Shown here piece by piece: positions 24,864 through 33,462 of a DNA stretch of 64,000 bases. Source of the stretch: Dyadobacter sp. MSC1_007 (GTDB taxonomy: Bacteria; Bacteroidota; Bacteroidia; Cytophagales; Spirosomataceae); the NCBI RefSeq assembly GCF_023667495.1, contig NZ_JAMOZL010000018.1, positions 30,408 through 94,407 of the forward strand, in the 5' to 3' direction. Numbering within the stretch: the first letter of the stretch is position 1; each line of letters opens with the position of its first letter. Both the position numbers and the translations under genes were made by a program. The notes below the pieces were generated by a model. The model was given only the letters and a program-made list of their open reading frames with translations, ran no database searches and was not told the DNA's origin.

Positions 24864-26114
24864 ATGAAGGGACAAGGGAAAATGCAACAGGACTGGCGGG
24901 ATAAGGCGGAGGGAATTGATCTTTCGGCATTCACATACGAACTGCCCGATGAGCGCATTGCTCGGTATCCAATGGAGGTGCGGGACCAATCCAAGCTATT
25001 GATATATAGTAACGGATTGATCAGCCACCAGCGGTTCGATGATCTTCCAGCCAATCTTCCGAAGAATACTTTGCTCGTTTTTAATGATACCAAAGTAATC
25101 CCGGCCCGTGCACATTTCCGAAAGGAAACCGGCGCAGTCATTGAATTGCTTCTGCTGCACCCCGAACTTCCTACCCGGATCATTAACGACGCCATGCTTG
25201 TGACTGATTCCTGTGTGTGGGAATGCATGATCGGAAATAAAAAGCGCTGGAAGCCGGGTGATATTCTTACCACAGAGATCGCCGTCAACGGGACGCCTGT
25301 AAAATTGCAGGTGGCTTATCATGACTACGATCAAAATCTCGTACTGCTTTCCTGGGATGGTGGTGTTCCTTTTCTTGATCTTGTGAAAGCATTGGGAGAA
25401 ATACCGCTTCCCCCTTATCTGAACCGCGATACGGAAGAGCCGGATAAAGAGACTTACCAAACCGTTTACGCCCATCACGATGGCGCTGTTGCCGCGCCTA
25501 CGGCAGGCCTGCATTTTACGCCTGCCGTTTTTGAAGCGCTTCAAAAGAAAGGGATCAAGACGTCGTTCCTGACACTTCATGTAGGCGCCGGTACTTTTCA
25601 ACCTATTAAGGTGGAGAGGGTTACGGAACACCGGATGCATTCGGAGCAAGTGGTTTTCACCAGGCAACTGGTCGATGATTTGATCCGGTCCTTGAATGCA
25701 ATCGTGCCCGTCGGAACGACATCCCTTCGTTCGCTGGAAAGTTTGTATTGGTATGGTGTAAAATTGTTCAGGAAAGAAACTACGGAGTTCAGGATCGAGA
25801 AATTGTATCCTTATCCCTTCGAAGAGCAAGAACTTCCCACTCCTTCTGAAGCTTTGAATGCCATCGCCGGATATATGGATGCCGAAAATCTGGACCACAT
25901 CGTCGGCGAAACCGAGATATTCATTTTCCCTGGCTACCGTTTCCGCTTATGCCGCGGGATAATTACCAACTACCATCAGCCCGGGTCAACGCTGATCCTG
26001 CTTGTTGCTGCATTTGTAGGGCCTGATTGGGAACGCATTTACTCGGAAGCTTTGAATAATGGCTACCGTTTTCTCAGTTACGGAGACTCTTCGCTCCTTT
26101 GGAGAAGTGCCTAG
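24864..26114 (+). CDS. queA: S-adenosylmethionine:tRNA ribosyltransferase-isomerase (QueA type)
   Basis: 416 residues, longer than the 340-360 of E. coli QueA, mainly by an N-terminal extension (up to LSAFTYELPDERIARYP) and inner insertions. Family motifs: YELPDERIARYPMEVRDQSK, LVFNDTKVIPARAHF, LLSWDGGVPFLDLVKALGEI, PPYLNRDTEEPDKETYQTVY, AHHDGAVAAPTAGLHFT, LTLHVGAGTFQPIK and NYHQPGSTL near the end. QueA moves the ribosyl part of SAM onto preQ1-tRNA to give epoxyqueuosine. AGGAGG lies 5 nt before the ATG, a strong ribosome-binding site for this phylum. Bacteroidota often carry two queA-like genes; which one this is cannot be judged here. Confidence 0.87.
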   Translation: MKGQGKMQQDWRDKAEGIDLSAFTYELPDERIARYPMEVRDQSKLLIYSNGLISHQRFDDLPANLPKNTLLVFNDTKVIPARAHFRKETGAVIELLLLHPELPTRIINDAMLVTDSCVWECMIGNKKRWKPGDILTTEIAVNGTPVKLQVAYHDYDQNLVLLSWDGGVPFLDLVKALGEIPLPPYLNRDTEEPDKETYQTVYAHHDGAVAAPTAGLHFTPAVFEALQKKGIKTSFLTLHVGAGTFQPIKVERVTEHRMHSEQVVFTRQLVDDLIRSLNAIVPVGTTSLRSLESLYWYGVKLFRKETTEFRIEKLYPYPFEEQELPTPSEALNAIAGYMDAENLDHIVGETEIFIFPGYRFRLCRGIITNYHQPGSTLILLVAAFVGPDWERIYSEALNNGYRFLSYGDSSLLWRSA

Positions 26115-26188
26115 TTGCCGTTTGCTCGTCGCACTGTTTCATTTCAGACATTTTTGATGTAATTTGTATATCAATAACCAGATTACTA

Positions 26189-26776
26189 ATGGGACACGCA
26201 CAAGTTTCGGAACAGAAATACACGGTAGAGGAATACTTTGAGATGGAAGAGAAAAGTGAAATCCGTCATGAATATTATGATGGTGAAATCTTCGCCATGG
26301 CTGGTACCACGATGAATCACAATGACATTGTGGATAACGTAAGGTCGGTCATGAAAGGAGTTTTTCGGCCAAAAGGGTGTCGTGTTTTTGCAGAAAATGT
26401 GAAGGTAGAGGCCTCGGCACTATATTATCCTTATCCTGACGTAATCGTGACATGCGCCCCAGGTGATATCTCGGGGACTTATGTCGTGAAGCACCCTTCC
26501 ATTTTAGTGGAAGTTTTATCTAAGACATCTGCGATTTATGATCGCGATTTCAAACTGAGGAAGTATAAAGAGATTCCTTCACTTCAATATTATTTGCTCG
26601 TTTCTCAAAATGAGTACTTGGTAGAACTTTACACGCGGACAGCGCAAGAAGATATCTGGACTTATCAAAATTTTGAAAACGAAAATGATGTAATCCGGTT
26701 TGAATCATTCAATTTCGAAATGAGCTTGAAAGACATCTACGAGAACATCACTTTCGTTCCTGACGAGGTACTCTGA
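26189..26776 (+). CDS. Uma2-family (DUF820) PD-(D/E)XK protein
   Basis: 195 residues from ATG 26189, chosen because upstream codons (from 26099) are not family-like. Marks of PF05685: YTVEEYFEMEEKSEIRHEYY, DGEIFAMAGTTMNHN, GCRVFAENVKVEA, YYPYPDVIVTCAP, ILVEVLSKTSAIYDRDFKL and LRKYKEIPSLQYYLLV. The D-(x)-ExL...K pattern fits a nuclease-fold active site. The activity and target are not established for the family. It occupies a short intergenic slot and ends 1 nt before the convergent GH43 gene. Confidence 0.85.
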   Translation: MGHAQVSEQKYTVEEYFEMEEKSEIRHEYYDGEIFAMAGTTMNHNDIVDNVRSVMKGVFRPKGCRVFAENVKVEASALYYPYPDVIVTCAPGDISGTYVVKHPSILVEVLSKTSAIYDRDFKLRKYKEIPSLQYYLLVSQNEYLVELYTRTAQEDIWTYQNFENENDVIRFESFNFEMSLKDIYENITFVPDEVL

Positions 26777-26777
26777 C

Positions 26778-28535
26778 CTATTTTGCTTCGATCACGCCAC
26801 TCACAGCCGACACGCCATTCTCATTAAATGCTTCAATAGCAAAATAGTACGGCACGCCCACATTCAATGCGCGTAGCTCAAAGGTGTTAGGCTCGTCGTT
26901 CCAGAATTGGTAGGTTTGGTAAAGTTTGTCGGGTGCGATGCCCCAAAGTACATTATAGCCGGTTGCTCCGGGCACCTTCTCCCATTTAAGATCTGCGTTG
27001 CGCGTGTCCTTCTGGCGGGTGGCTGCGAAATTTTTAGGCACTTGCGGGGCCTTTCCAAATCCATTTCCAAAAATCCTGAACTCACTTACCGCCAAAATAG
27101 GCGATGCCACATACACATGCTCATAGCGCACATAACGTGCGCGCACAGGTTTTGCGAGCTCAATGTATGCACACGGGCGGTCGCGCTTGGGCTCCTGCGT
27201 GAGGTCGCTCGCAACGTCCCATTTTTTGCCATCCTTTGAAGTCAGGATTTTAAATTGCGTATAGACCTTTTCAGGCTTGTTGTCAAAGATATTGGTCTTG
27301 TAATCCGTATAATTTACCTGCACGGCTTTCACTTCCTGCTCTGTCTGTAAGTCGATCGTGAGCGTTTCACCGGGTTTATTTTGTTTAGCGGCCCAGAATG
27401 TACGCGGGTTTTCATCCGTGATCTTTTGAACGGCCATCGTATCCATGGTCGACGAGGCTGTTGCAGGTTTTTTATACGATAGTAACATCCATCCCGTAAA
27501 CTGTTCGTCGCCTTTCCCGGTCCAGGTTTTAGTCGTCATTTTATGCGGAAAATCGCCAAAGCGGGTGTTTGCAAACATCTGACCGTCTTTGTCGAAGCCC
27601 GCCGGATACATGACGATCCTTCTTTCCATTGCCCAGTTGAGGCCGATCCATGATGTTCCTGTGTTCCAGTAGTTGCCATAATTGTCCTGGAATGTATTGC
27701 CATGGCCTGCGCCGGTTGCGAACCCGCCCGGTTTATAGGAAACAGGGTTGTAAGGTGCATAAGTGAACGGCCCAAGCGGGTCGTCGCTGACGTAGGTGCC
27801 ATTCGCGTACACATTGTATTCGGTGCCGGGCGCGCCGTATTGTAGGTAATATTTGCCTTTATGTTTAGTCATCCAGGCGCCCTCAGTAAAGGGTTTGAAC
27901 GGATCCGAGTGGTTGGGGCCGAAACGTTCCCAGCCGTGTTCATATTGGTTTAACCAAAACATCGACTTATACTGGCCTTTGAATGCAAGCCTTTTGGAAT
28001 AATCCAGTTCGGAGCCGAAAATCGGGTACACATTGGAAGAACCCCAATACATGTACCATTTGTCGGTATCCGGATCGTGGAACAATGCAGGGTCCCATGG
28101 ACCGATATCTTTGGGTAACCTGGGCGTCCAGCGGTTATAAAACTCCCAGATCCCTTTTTCAGGTGCTACCGAATAGAGGATCGGGCGAGACTCAAAAGTG
28201 GATTGGAACAAAAACAATGTGTCACGTACGGAAACAGCCGCAGGGGCACACATATCCTCGAATGGCCACCGGTTGGCAGTCAGGTATTTCCAATGCAGCA
28301 TGTCCTTGGAGTGCCAGTAACCGCCCGAAATGGTAACGAAGAGAAAATACTCTCCCTTATGGTTGATAATCACCGGGTCGGCGCCGGAACGGTAACTGAT
28401 ATTTTCGTTCAGCTGCTCAAAATTGTATTTATAATCGATGTCCATCGGGTTGCAATAAGTCGTTTGCGCAGATGCGCCCATTGGAATGAGGCATAACAGC
28501 AAACAAATGAGACGTTTAACCGGATTTAAGGACAT
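26778..28535 (-). CDS. secreted GH43-type glycoside hydrolase with discoidin and FN3 domains
   Basis: 585 residues from ATG 28535 (signal LKRLICLLLCLIPMGASA-type, cleavage AQ). The N-terminal five-bladed propeller (residues about 25-340) has the GH43-like blade motifs SGADPVIINHKGEYFLFVT, GPWDPALFHDPDTDKWYMYW, EGAWMTKHKGKYYLQYGAPG and GHGNTFQDNYGNYWNTGTSW. A discoidin (F5/8 C-like) domain follows (KITDENPRTFWAAKQNK, ARYVRYEHVYV) and a C-terminal fibronectin-III (KWEKVPGATGYNVLWG ... YYFAIEAFNENGVS). Hydrolysis of an arabinose- or xylose-containing glycan is likely, but GH43 has many specificities. It has no SusCD neighbour. Confidence 0.82.
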   Translation of the reverse strand: MSLNPVKRLICLLLCLIPMGASAQTTYCNPMDIDYKYNFEQLNENISYRSGADPVIINHKGEYFLFVTISGGYWHSKDMLHWKYLTANRWPFEDMCAPAAVSVRDTLFLFQSTFESRPILYSVAPEKGIWEFYNRWTPRLPKDIGPWDPALFHDPDTDKWYMYWGSSNVYPIFGSELDYSKRLAFKGQYKSMFWLNQYEHGWERFGPNHSDPFKPFTEGAWMTKHKGKYYLQYGAPGTEYNVYANGTYVSDDPLGPFTYAPYNPVSYKPGGFATGAGHGNTFQDNYGNYWNTGTSWIGLNWAMERRIVMYPAGFDKDGQMFANTRFGDFPHKMTTKTWTGKGDEQFTGWMLLSYKKPATASSTMDTMAVQKITDENPRTFWAAKQNKPGETLTIDLQTEQEVKAVQVNYTDYKTNIFDNKPEKVYTQFKILTSKDGKKWDVASDLTQEPKRDRPCAYIELAKPVRARYVRYEHVYVASPILAVSEFRIFGNGFGKAPQVPKNFAATRQKDTRNADLKWEKVPGATGYNVLWGIAPDKLYQTYQFWNDEPNTFELRALNVGVPYYFAIEAFNENGVSAVSGVIEAK

Positions 28536-28660
28536 GATATGGGTGCTCGTCAGGTACATAGAAAATCTTGTAATCATGCAAAAATATTCAGTTTTGGCTT
28601 AAAAATCCCTCTAATGTTCAAAACCATTCCGCCTTTGGGAGTTTTAAAACTGATAACCTT

Positions 28661-28668
28661 TACCTTTG
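28661..28668 (+). promoter_or_regulatory. candidate -7 element TACCTTTG of tyrS
   Basis: Matches TAnnTTTG, with TTTG at 28634-28637 upstream (23-nt spacer, slightly long). It lies 34 nt before the tyrS start. Confidence 0.45.
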
Positions 28669-28702
28669 CGGTTCGATTTGAAATAAGCAACGATTTTTTA
28701 GA

Positions 28703-30031
28703 ATGGCGATTGATTTTATAGAGGAATTACGCTGGCGGGGCATGCTGCACGACATGATGCCTGGCACCCATGAGCAACTTCAAAAGGAAATGACATGCGG
28801 TTATATCGGTTTTGACCCCACAGCTCCTTCATTACACATTGGTAACCTGGCCACGATCATGCTGCTGGTGCATTTCCAGCGGGCGGGCCACAAGCCCATT
28901 GCATTGGTGGGCGGCGCAACGGGTATGATCGGTGATCCTTCGTTTAAGGCTTCTGAAAGGTCTTTTTTGGACGAAGAAACGCTACGTATCAATCAGGAAG
29001 GCATCCGCAGGCAGCTCGAACAGTTCCTGGATTTCGATAGCGGGGATAATTCGGCAGAAATGGTTAACAATTACGACTGGTTTAAAGACATTGGTTTTCT
29101 GCAGTTTTTGCGTGATGCTGGTAAGTTTTTGAGTGTCAATTATATGATGTCTAAAGATTCGGTTAAAAAACGGCTTGAAACCGGGATTTCCTTTACCGAA
29201 TTTTCCTACCAGCTTTTGCAGGGGTACGACTTTTATCATTTATATAAAAACAAAAATGTACGGTTGCAAATGGGCGGTTCCGATCAATGGGGCAACATTA
29301 CAACTGGTACAGAGATCATACGGAGGAAAGAAGGAGACGAAGAAGGATATTTCAAAGCTTATGCATTGACGACGCCGCTGGTCACCAAATCCGACGGTTC
29401 GAAGTTCGGTAAAAGCGAAGGCGGGAACATTTGGCTGGATCCTGAAAAAACATCTCCTTACCAGTTTTACCAGTTCTGGCTGAACCAGAGCGACGATGAT
29501 ATGCCGCGTTACCTGCGTGTGTTTTCATTGAAAGGTAGAGCGGAAATCGAAGCGCTTGAAACGAGTCATGCCGCTGAGCCGCATTTGCGCATTATGCAAA
29601 AGGCGCTGGCATCCGAGCTTACGACCCGGATACATTCTGAAAAGGCCTATAATCTGGTATTGAAAGCTTCTGAGGTGTTATTTGGAAAGGCAACGCTGGA
29701 AACGCTGCAAAGCATTGCGGAAGATGAATTCGACACGATTTTTGAAGGAGTGCCGCAAACAGAAATAACGCGCGCTGAGTGGGATGGCTGCACCAATATT
29801 ACCGATCTGCTGTCGACTGTTACGCGTTCAGAAGTGTATCCTTCCAAAGGTGAAGCCCGCCGGGCGATCCAGCAGAATGCAGTGAGTGTGAACAAAGTAA
29901 AAGTGACCTCGGCAGAGCAGGCATTGAGTGATTTTTCATTGTTGCAAAACCGGTTTTTGCTGATATCGAAAGGGAAGAAGAATCATTTGATTAAAGTTGG
30001 AGAGCCGGTTCAAGCGAATTATGAAGTATAG
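28703..30031 (+). CDS. tyrS: tyrosyl-tRNA synthetase
   Basis: 442 residues. Class I synthetase: the HIGH-type motif appears as SLHIGNLATIMLLVHFQRAG, the Tyr/ATP pocket as GYIGFDPTAP and VGGATGMIGDPS, then YDFYHLYKNKNVRLQMGGSD and QWGNITTG, and the KMSKS-type loop LVTKSDGSKFGKSEGGNIWL, here KFGKS. The C-terminal S4 domain (residues about 375-430) binds the tRNA (SKGEARRAIQQNAVSVN). Charges tRNA-Tyr. Length and layout are those of the bacterial TyrS type. Single gene. Confidence 0.97.
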   Translation: MAIDFIEELRWRGMLHDMMPGTHEQLQKEMTCGYIGFDPTAPSLHIGNLATIMLLVHFQRAGHKPIALVGGATGMIGDPSFKASERSFLDEETLRINQEGIRRQLEQFLDFDSGDNSAEMVNNYDWFKDIGFLQFLRDAGKFLSVNYMMSKDSVKKRLETGISFTEFSYQLLQGYDFYHLYKNKNVRLQMGGSDQWGNITTGTEIIRRKEGDEEGYFKAYALTTPLVTKSDGSKFGKSEGGNIWLDPEKTSPYQFYQFWLNQSDDDMPRYLRVFSLKGRAEIEALETSHAAEPHLRIMQKALASELTTRIHSEKAYNLVLKASEVLFGKATLETLQSIAEDEFDTIFEGVPQTEITRAEWDGCTNITDLLSTVTRSEVYPSKGEARRAIQQNAVSVNKVKVTSAEQALSDFSLLQNRFLLISKGKKNHLIKVGEPVQANYEV

Positions 30032-30111
30032 TTTACTTAACCGCTATACCCAGCTTTTCAAATTAATTTTGACACTTAGGACAGACCGATGTTTAAGTTT
30101 ATATTTAACCT

Positions 30112-30321
30112 ATGATTCGGAAATCGACGATATTTGGAGAAAACCAGGTTTATGAAAAGGCCTATTGGCGTTCAAAAACGCCTGAGGAGCGTTTGGATGC
30201 GGCCTTGCGACTGATCTTGCGCGCTAAAGCGATCTATAATTCGAACCCAAATAACCCGCCGTTGGATCATGGAGCAAGAATACTTAAATCTGATTCACCT
30301 ATTGAACGAAGAAAACGTTGA
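30112..30321 (+). CDS. small protein overlapping a nucleotidyltransferase gene
   Basis: 69 residues. Contains YEKAYWRSKTPEERLDAALRL, the short helix pattern (YW..KTPEERL..A..L) of small proteins often encoded just before nucleotidyltransferases of the DUF6036-like kind, followed by a disordered basic tail (SDSPIERRKR). It overlaps the next gene by 53 nt in another frame. Likely one of two components of a toxin-antitoxin-like pair; which member plays which role is not known from the sequence. Confidence 0.68.
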   Translation: MIRKSTIFGENQVYEKAYWRSKTPEERLDAALRLILRAKAIYNSNPNNPPLDHGARILKSDSPIERRKR

Positions 30322-30706
30322 GTACGTGGTGTTGGGTGGCCATGCAGTGATAGCTTATGGCCACCTTCGGACTACCGGCGATGTAGATATATTTGTAAAT
30401 CCTACCGAGGAAAATGCGGAGAGACTACTCAAAGTGATGTTTCGATATGGCTATCAAAATGACGAATTCACTAAGGAAGACTTCACTACAGTACCAAGTT
30501 ACCTCTCCTTTGCTCGGCATGATGGTTGGATAGACATCATGACCTTCACATTAGGTGTAACGTTTAAGGAGTGCTTTGACAATCGACTTATTCTAAACGT
30601 TCAAGGAGTGCCGGTCAGCTTTATCGGCCTACGAGAGTTGATTGAGAATAAAAAAGCAACGGGCCGCCCGCAAGACTTGCGCGACCTGGACAATCTTCTA
30701 GACTAA
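30269..30706 (+). CDS. small nucleotidyltransferase (MNT/AbiEii-like)
   Basis: 145 residues. Pol-beta-type nucleotidyltransferase signature: the G-G motif VVLGGHAVIAYGHLRTTGDV, with Asp38 and Asp40 in GDVDIFVNP, then SYLSFARHDGWIDIMTFTLG, whose third Asp completes the triad. The closing part VSFIGLRELIENKKATGRPQ and DLRDLDNLLD is the usual C-terminus of the family (LI..K.A.GR.KD..DL). Such proteins modify tRNA or partner toxins with AMP or CMP, or act as antitoxins. Coupled to the 69-residue gene upstream and convergent with the phosphoesterase gene. Confidence 0.8.
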   Translation: MEQEYLNLIHLLNEENVEYVVLGGHAVIAYGHLRTTGDVDIFVNPTEENAERLLKVMFRYGYQNDEFTKEDFTTVPSYLSFARHDGWIDIMTFTLGVTFKECFDNRLILNVQGVPVSFIGLRELIENKKATGRPQDLRDLDNLLD

Positions 30707-30714
30707 CCTACAAA

Positions 30715-31530
30715 TCAACTTTTACCCGAAAACGTATTCAAAACAGGCGCGGCTGTGGGATTGTACTGGTAGGATTGCCAGGTATGGTCTTCGTAGATCT
30801 CGACGATCCGGTAACCTTTGTAGGCCGTTCCCCAGTTTCCACCAAAGTGCCCGTCGAAGAAATAGGGCTTCTTTCCATACATTTTGGTGCTGTCCTGGTC
30901 ATGGTCGTGACCGTTGAATATGGCTTTCACATTCGGCGTATTTTCAAACAATTCGGTCACTTCTTTGCATTCAATGCCATTCACTGTCCATTTGGACGGT
31001 GTAATGTGCAAAAAGACGAAAATGCCTTTTTTGTCCTTGTACTTCGCGAGCTCGTTGCGCAGCCACGTAGCGTCCGGACATACATATTCGCCTTTTTCAT
31101 TGGAAGTATCGCCGATCACGAACGCATATTCACCTTTTGCGAAGCTGTGGTTCGTGGGATATCCCCAGGTACTTTGCCACACATCCAGCCCGACTCTATC
31201 GTGATTGCCGCGGCTCACATAATAGGGGACGCTCAGATTTGATATGGTATTTTTGAAATCATATAGCAATGTCGGATCGTCGTGGATGAGGTCCCCATTG
31301 AAAAACAGGAAGTCTACGCCCTTTTGTAATTTCTCCCGGTTTACCCAGCTGACAAGGTCGGCATGAAAAGTCTTGAACTCTGTATTAGGTTGCCCGTAGT
31401 GCCCATCGGAAGCAACTATAAACCGTAGGGAAATATTAGCAGCCGGTTGTGCTTTGGCTGATGCCGATAGGTAAGTAATACCGGATAATGCGGGTAAGAG
31501 TTTAAGGAAAGACCGTCTTTGAAAAGTCAT
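30715..31530 (-). CDS. Tat-exported metallophosphoesterase
   Basis: 271 residues. A perfect twin-arginine signal QRRSFLKLLPALSGITYL with a cleavage region near AKAQ. The calcineurin-like fold has its metal motifs in order: VASDGHYGQ (first D-x-H, here DGH), LFFNGDLIHDDP (GD), SRGNHDRV (GNHD), FLHITPS (His) and FNGHDHDQ (GHxH-type, GHDHD). It should act in the periplasm on a phospho-ester or similar. No other clue to substrate. Monocistronic and convergent with the nucleotidyltransferase gene. Confidence 0.87.
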   Translation of the reverse strand: MTFQRRSFLKLLPALSGITYLSASAKAQPAANISLRFIVASDGHYGQPNTEFKTFHADLVSWVNREKLQKGVDFLFFNGDLIHDDPTLLYDFKNTISNLSVPYYVSRGNHDRVGLDVWQSTWGYPTNHSFAKGEYAFVIGDTSNEKGEYVCPDATWLRNELAKYKDKKGIFVFLHITPSKWTVNGIECKEVTELFENTPNVKAIFNGHDHDQDSTKMYGKKPYFFDGHFGGNWGTAYKGYRIVEIYEDHTWQSYQYNPTAAPVLNTFSGKS

Positions 31531-31650
31531 GGGTATAGGATTTCGATGAACAGAAATAGGGGTTTTGATAATTTCAAAATTAGTTATTCGTCCGTGATAT
31601 TTTCTTTAATCTTGCACGTTGTTAAGAATATTTAATATAAAACCGAATAC

Positions 31651-32109
31651 ATGGACCGGCTCATTCTGCAAAAAGCGGCTTCGTACTGTGCTTACCAGGA
31701 AAGGACTCAGGATGAAGTGAGACAGCGGCTCAAAAAATGGAATGTGTGGGGCGATGAAGCCGATGAGTTGATTGCCGAGCTGATTTCAATGAATTATCTG
31801 AGCGAGGAGCGTTTTGCGAAAACGTATGCAGGAGGGAAGTTCAGGGTCAAGAATTGGGGTAGGATGAAAATCAGGCAAGAGCTCAACCGTCGCGGGTTGA
31901 GTGCTTACAGCATTGAAAAAGGAATGGGTGAAATCAGGGATGAAGATTACGTCGCCGGATTGCGCGAGCTTCTAACCAAAAAGAAAAACCTGCTTTCTAA
32001 AACTGAAACAGACCCATTCAAACTGAAACAAAAACTCGCCCGTTTCGCAATGGGAAAGGGATACGAAGGCGAGTTGATCTGGCGGGAGCTGGAAGGATTG
32101 TCAGACTGA
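31651..32109 (+). CDS. recX: regulatory protein RecX
   Basis: 152 residues, a typical length. Helical-repeat protein with the RecX pattern KAASYCAYQERTQDEVRQRL, ELISMNYLSEERFAKTYAGG, then NWGRMKIRQELNRRGLS and KLARFAMGKGYEGELIWREL. RecX binds RecA filaments and modulates recombination and the SOS response. recA is not in the window. The stop is followed by the GTCATCCTGAGCG repeat array. Confidence 0.87.
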   Translation: MDRLILQKAASYCAYQERTQDEVRQRLKKWNVWGDEADELIAELISMNYLSEERFAKTYAGGKFRVKNWGRMKIRQELNRRGLSAYSIEKGMGEIRDEDYVAGLRELLTKKKNLLSKTETDPFKLKQKLARFAMGKGYEGELIWRELEGLSD

Positions 32110-32118
32110 GCGTGCGCT

Positions 32119-32234
32119 GTCATCCTGAACGCAGCCCGTTATTGTCATCCTGAGCGCAGCCGAAGGATGGTGGGCGTTATCGCCGCACTTCGACTGCGCT
32201 CCTGTGTGACAATAGGGACTGCGCTCAGTGTGAC
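32119..32234. repeat. intergenic composite repeat: four copies of GTCAYCCTGAGCGCAG-type core
   Basis: Two direct copies (32119-32136, 32144-32168) and two inverted ones (32193-32210, 32218-32234) with cores GTCATCCTGARCGCAGCC and its complement. It fills the gap between the convergent recX and nrdB genes. I recognise the GTCATCCTGAGCG core as a common intergenic repeat in Bacteroidota and other bacteria. The inverted arrangement could fold into a long hairpin on both strands. Confidence 0.8.
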
Positions 32235-32242
32235 ATTACAGC

Positions 32243-33238
32243 TTAAAAATCCGAATCGAACGAAATTCTGTGCGCAGACTCCTTGTCTTTTACGCCGCTC
32301 ATGACGCCGGCTTTTTGATATTCTCCCACACGTTTTTCGAAGAAATTGGTTTTGCCCGGAAGGGAAATTAATTCCATGAAATCGAATGGATTGGCAGAAC
32401 CGAATTGTTTCGGGCAGCCTAATCTTTCCAGCCAGAAATCCGCGATGTATTCGATGTATTGTTTCATCAGTTCGGCATTCATGCCAATAAGCGACACGGG
32501 TAATGCTTCACTGACAAATTCCTTTTCGATTGTCACCGCGTCCATCATAATCTCAATTACTCTTTCCTGAGGTAACTGGTTCACAATGTGCTTGGTATAA
32601 AGCAAACATGCAAATTCGCAATGCAGGCCTTCGTCACGCGAGATCAGCTCGTTGGAGAACGAAAGCCCTGGCATTAACCCACGTTTTTTCAACCAGAAAA
32701 TGGAGCAGAAAGAACCGGAGAAAAATATACCCTCCACGGCTGCAAATGCAATGATACGCTCGGCGAAAATAGGGCTATTGATCCATTTCAGAGCCCAATC
32801 AGCCTTTTTCTGTACACAAGGGATCGTTTCGATGGCTCTTAGCAGCCTGTCTTTTTCAACATTATCCTTGATGTACGTATCGATCAGCAATGAATAGGTC
32901 TCCGAGTGGATGTTTTCCATCGCGATCTGAAAGCCGTAGAAGCACTTCGCTTCCGCATATTGTACTTCGCTCAGGAAATTCACAGCCAGGTTTTCGTTGA
33001 CGATACCGTCAGAAGCGGCAAAGAATGCAAGCACGTGTGAGATGAAATGCCTTTCCCCGTCAGAAAGATTTTCCCAGTCTTTCATATCCTGCGACAGGTC
33101 GATCTCCTCAGCGGTCCAGAAAGAAGCTTCATGGCGTTTGTACATCTCCCAAATATCGGAATGCTTGATTGGAAACAGTACGAACCGCAAAGGGTCTTCG
33201 ATCAACAGAGGCTCTGGCCTGGTAAGTTCTTGTGACAT
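32243..33238 (-). CDS. nrdB: ribonucleotide reductase class Ia small subunit (R2), eukaryote-like
   Basis: 331 residues from ATG 33238; the upstream frame is longer but lacks family identity. Diiron R2: SFWTAEEIDLSQD (Asp ligand), FFAASDGIVNENL, AKCFYGFQIAMENIHSETYS (Glu, His and the radical Tyr in HSETYS), FAAVEGIFFSGSFCSIFWL, SRDEGLHCEFACLLY and a C-terminus ending SFDSDF, where mammalian R2 ends TLDADF and docks to R1. The sequence is strikingly like eukaryotic RRM2 rather than E. coli NrdB. It delivers the tyrosyl radical to NrdA, encoded about 28 kb away. Confidence 0.96.
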   Translation of the reverse strand: MSQELTRPEPLLIEDPLRFVLFPIKHSDIWEMYKRHEASFWTAEEIDLSQDMKDWENLSDGERHFISHVLAFFAASDGIVNENLAVNFLSEVQYAEAKCFYGFQIAMENIHSETYSLLIDTYIKDNVEKDRLLRAIETIPCVQKKADWALKWINSPIFAERIIAFAAVEGIFFSGSFCSIFWLKKRGLMPGLSFSNELISRDEGLHCEFACLLYTKHIVNQLPQERVIEIMMDAVTIEKEFVSEALPVSLIGMNAELMKQYIEYIADFWLERLGCPKQFGSANPFDFMELISLPGKTNFFEKRVGEYQKAGVMSGVKDKESAHRISFDSDF

Positions 33239-33319
33239 AGTTAAATGAATAATTACGGGGATCAGATTAATGTAATGTTTGACATGGTCGTCGGCCCCGA
33301 AGGGCAGACCGGAAGAGAA

Positions 33320-33351
33320 CAAATCTACATGCTTTGAGGCTAAAACTCAAG
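33320..33351 (-). promoter_or_regulatory. predicted promoter of nrdB
   Basis: Minus strand: CTTG (33348-33351), 20-nt spacer, TAGATTTG (33320-33327), a good match to TTTG-N19-21-TAnnTTTG. The implied leader, about 75 nt, contains a short GCCC-CGAA-GGGC hairpin (33294-33305). Confidence 0.65.
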
Positions 33352-33462
33352 TGGAGCCAAGGATATGGATGGCATTGGGCTGTGATTAACCTCCGGGCAC
33401 AAAATAAATGAAAACTGTCGCTGGAAAACCGGCGCGGGTATAATTCCTGCTACAGGGCGTTT

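Noticed and set aside
24996..25898. 300-codon open frame antisense to the queA-type gene
   Set aside because: No start context or recognisable domain, and it mirrors a conserved coding frame.
33294..33305. GCCC-CGAA-GGGC hairpin in the nrdB leader as a riboswitch
   Set aside because: The stem is only four pairs and there is no conserved aptamer-like sequence; a random hairpin is likely.
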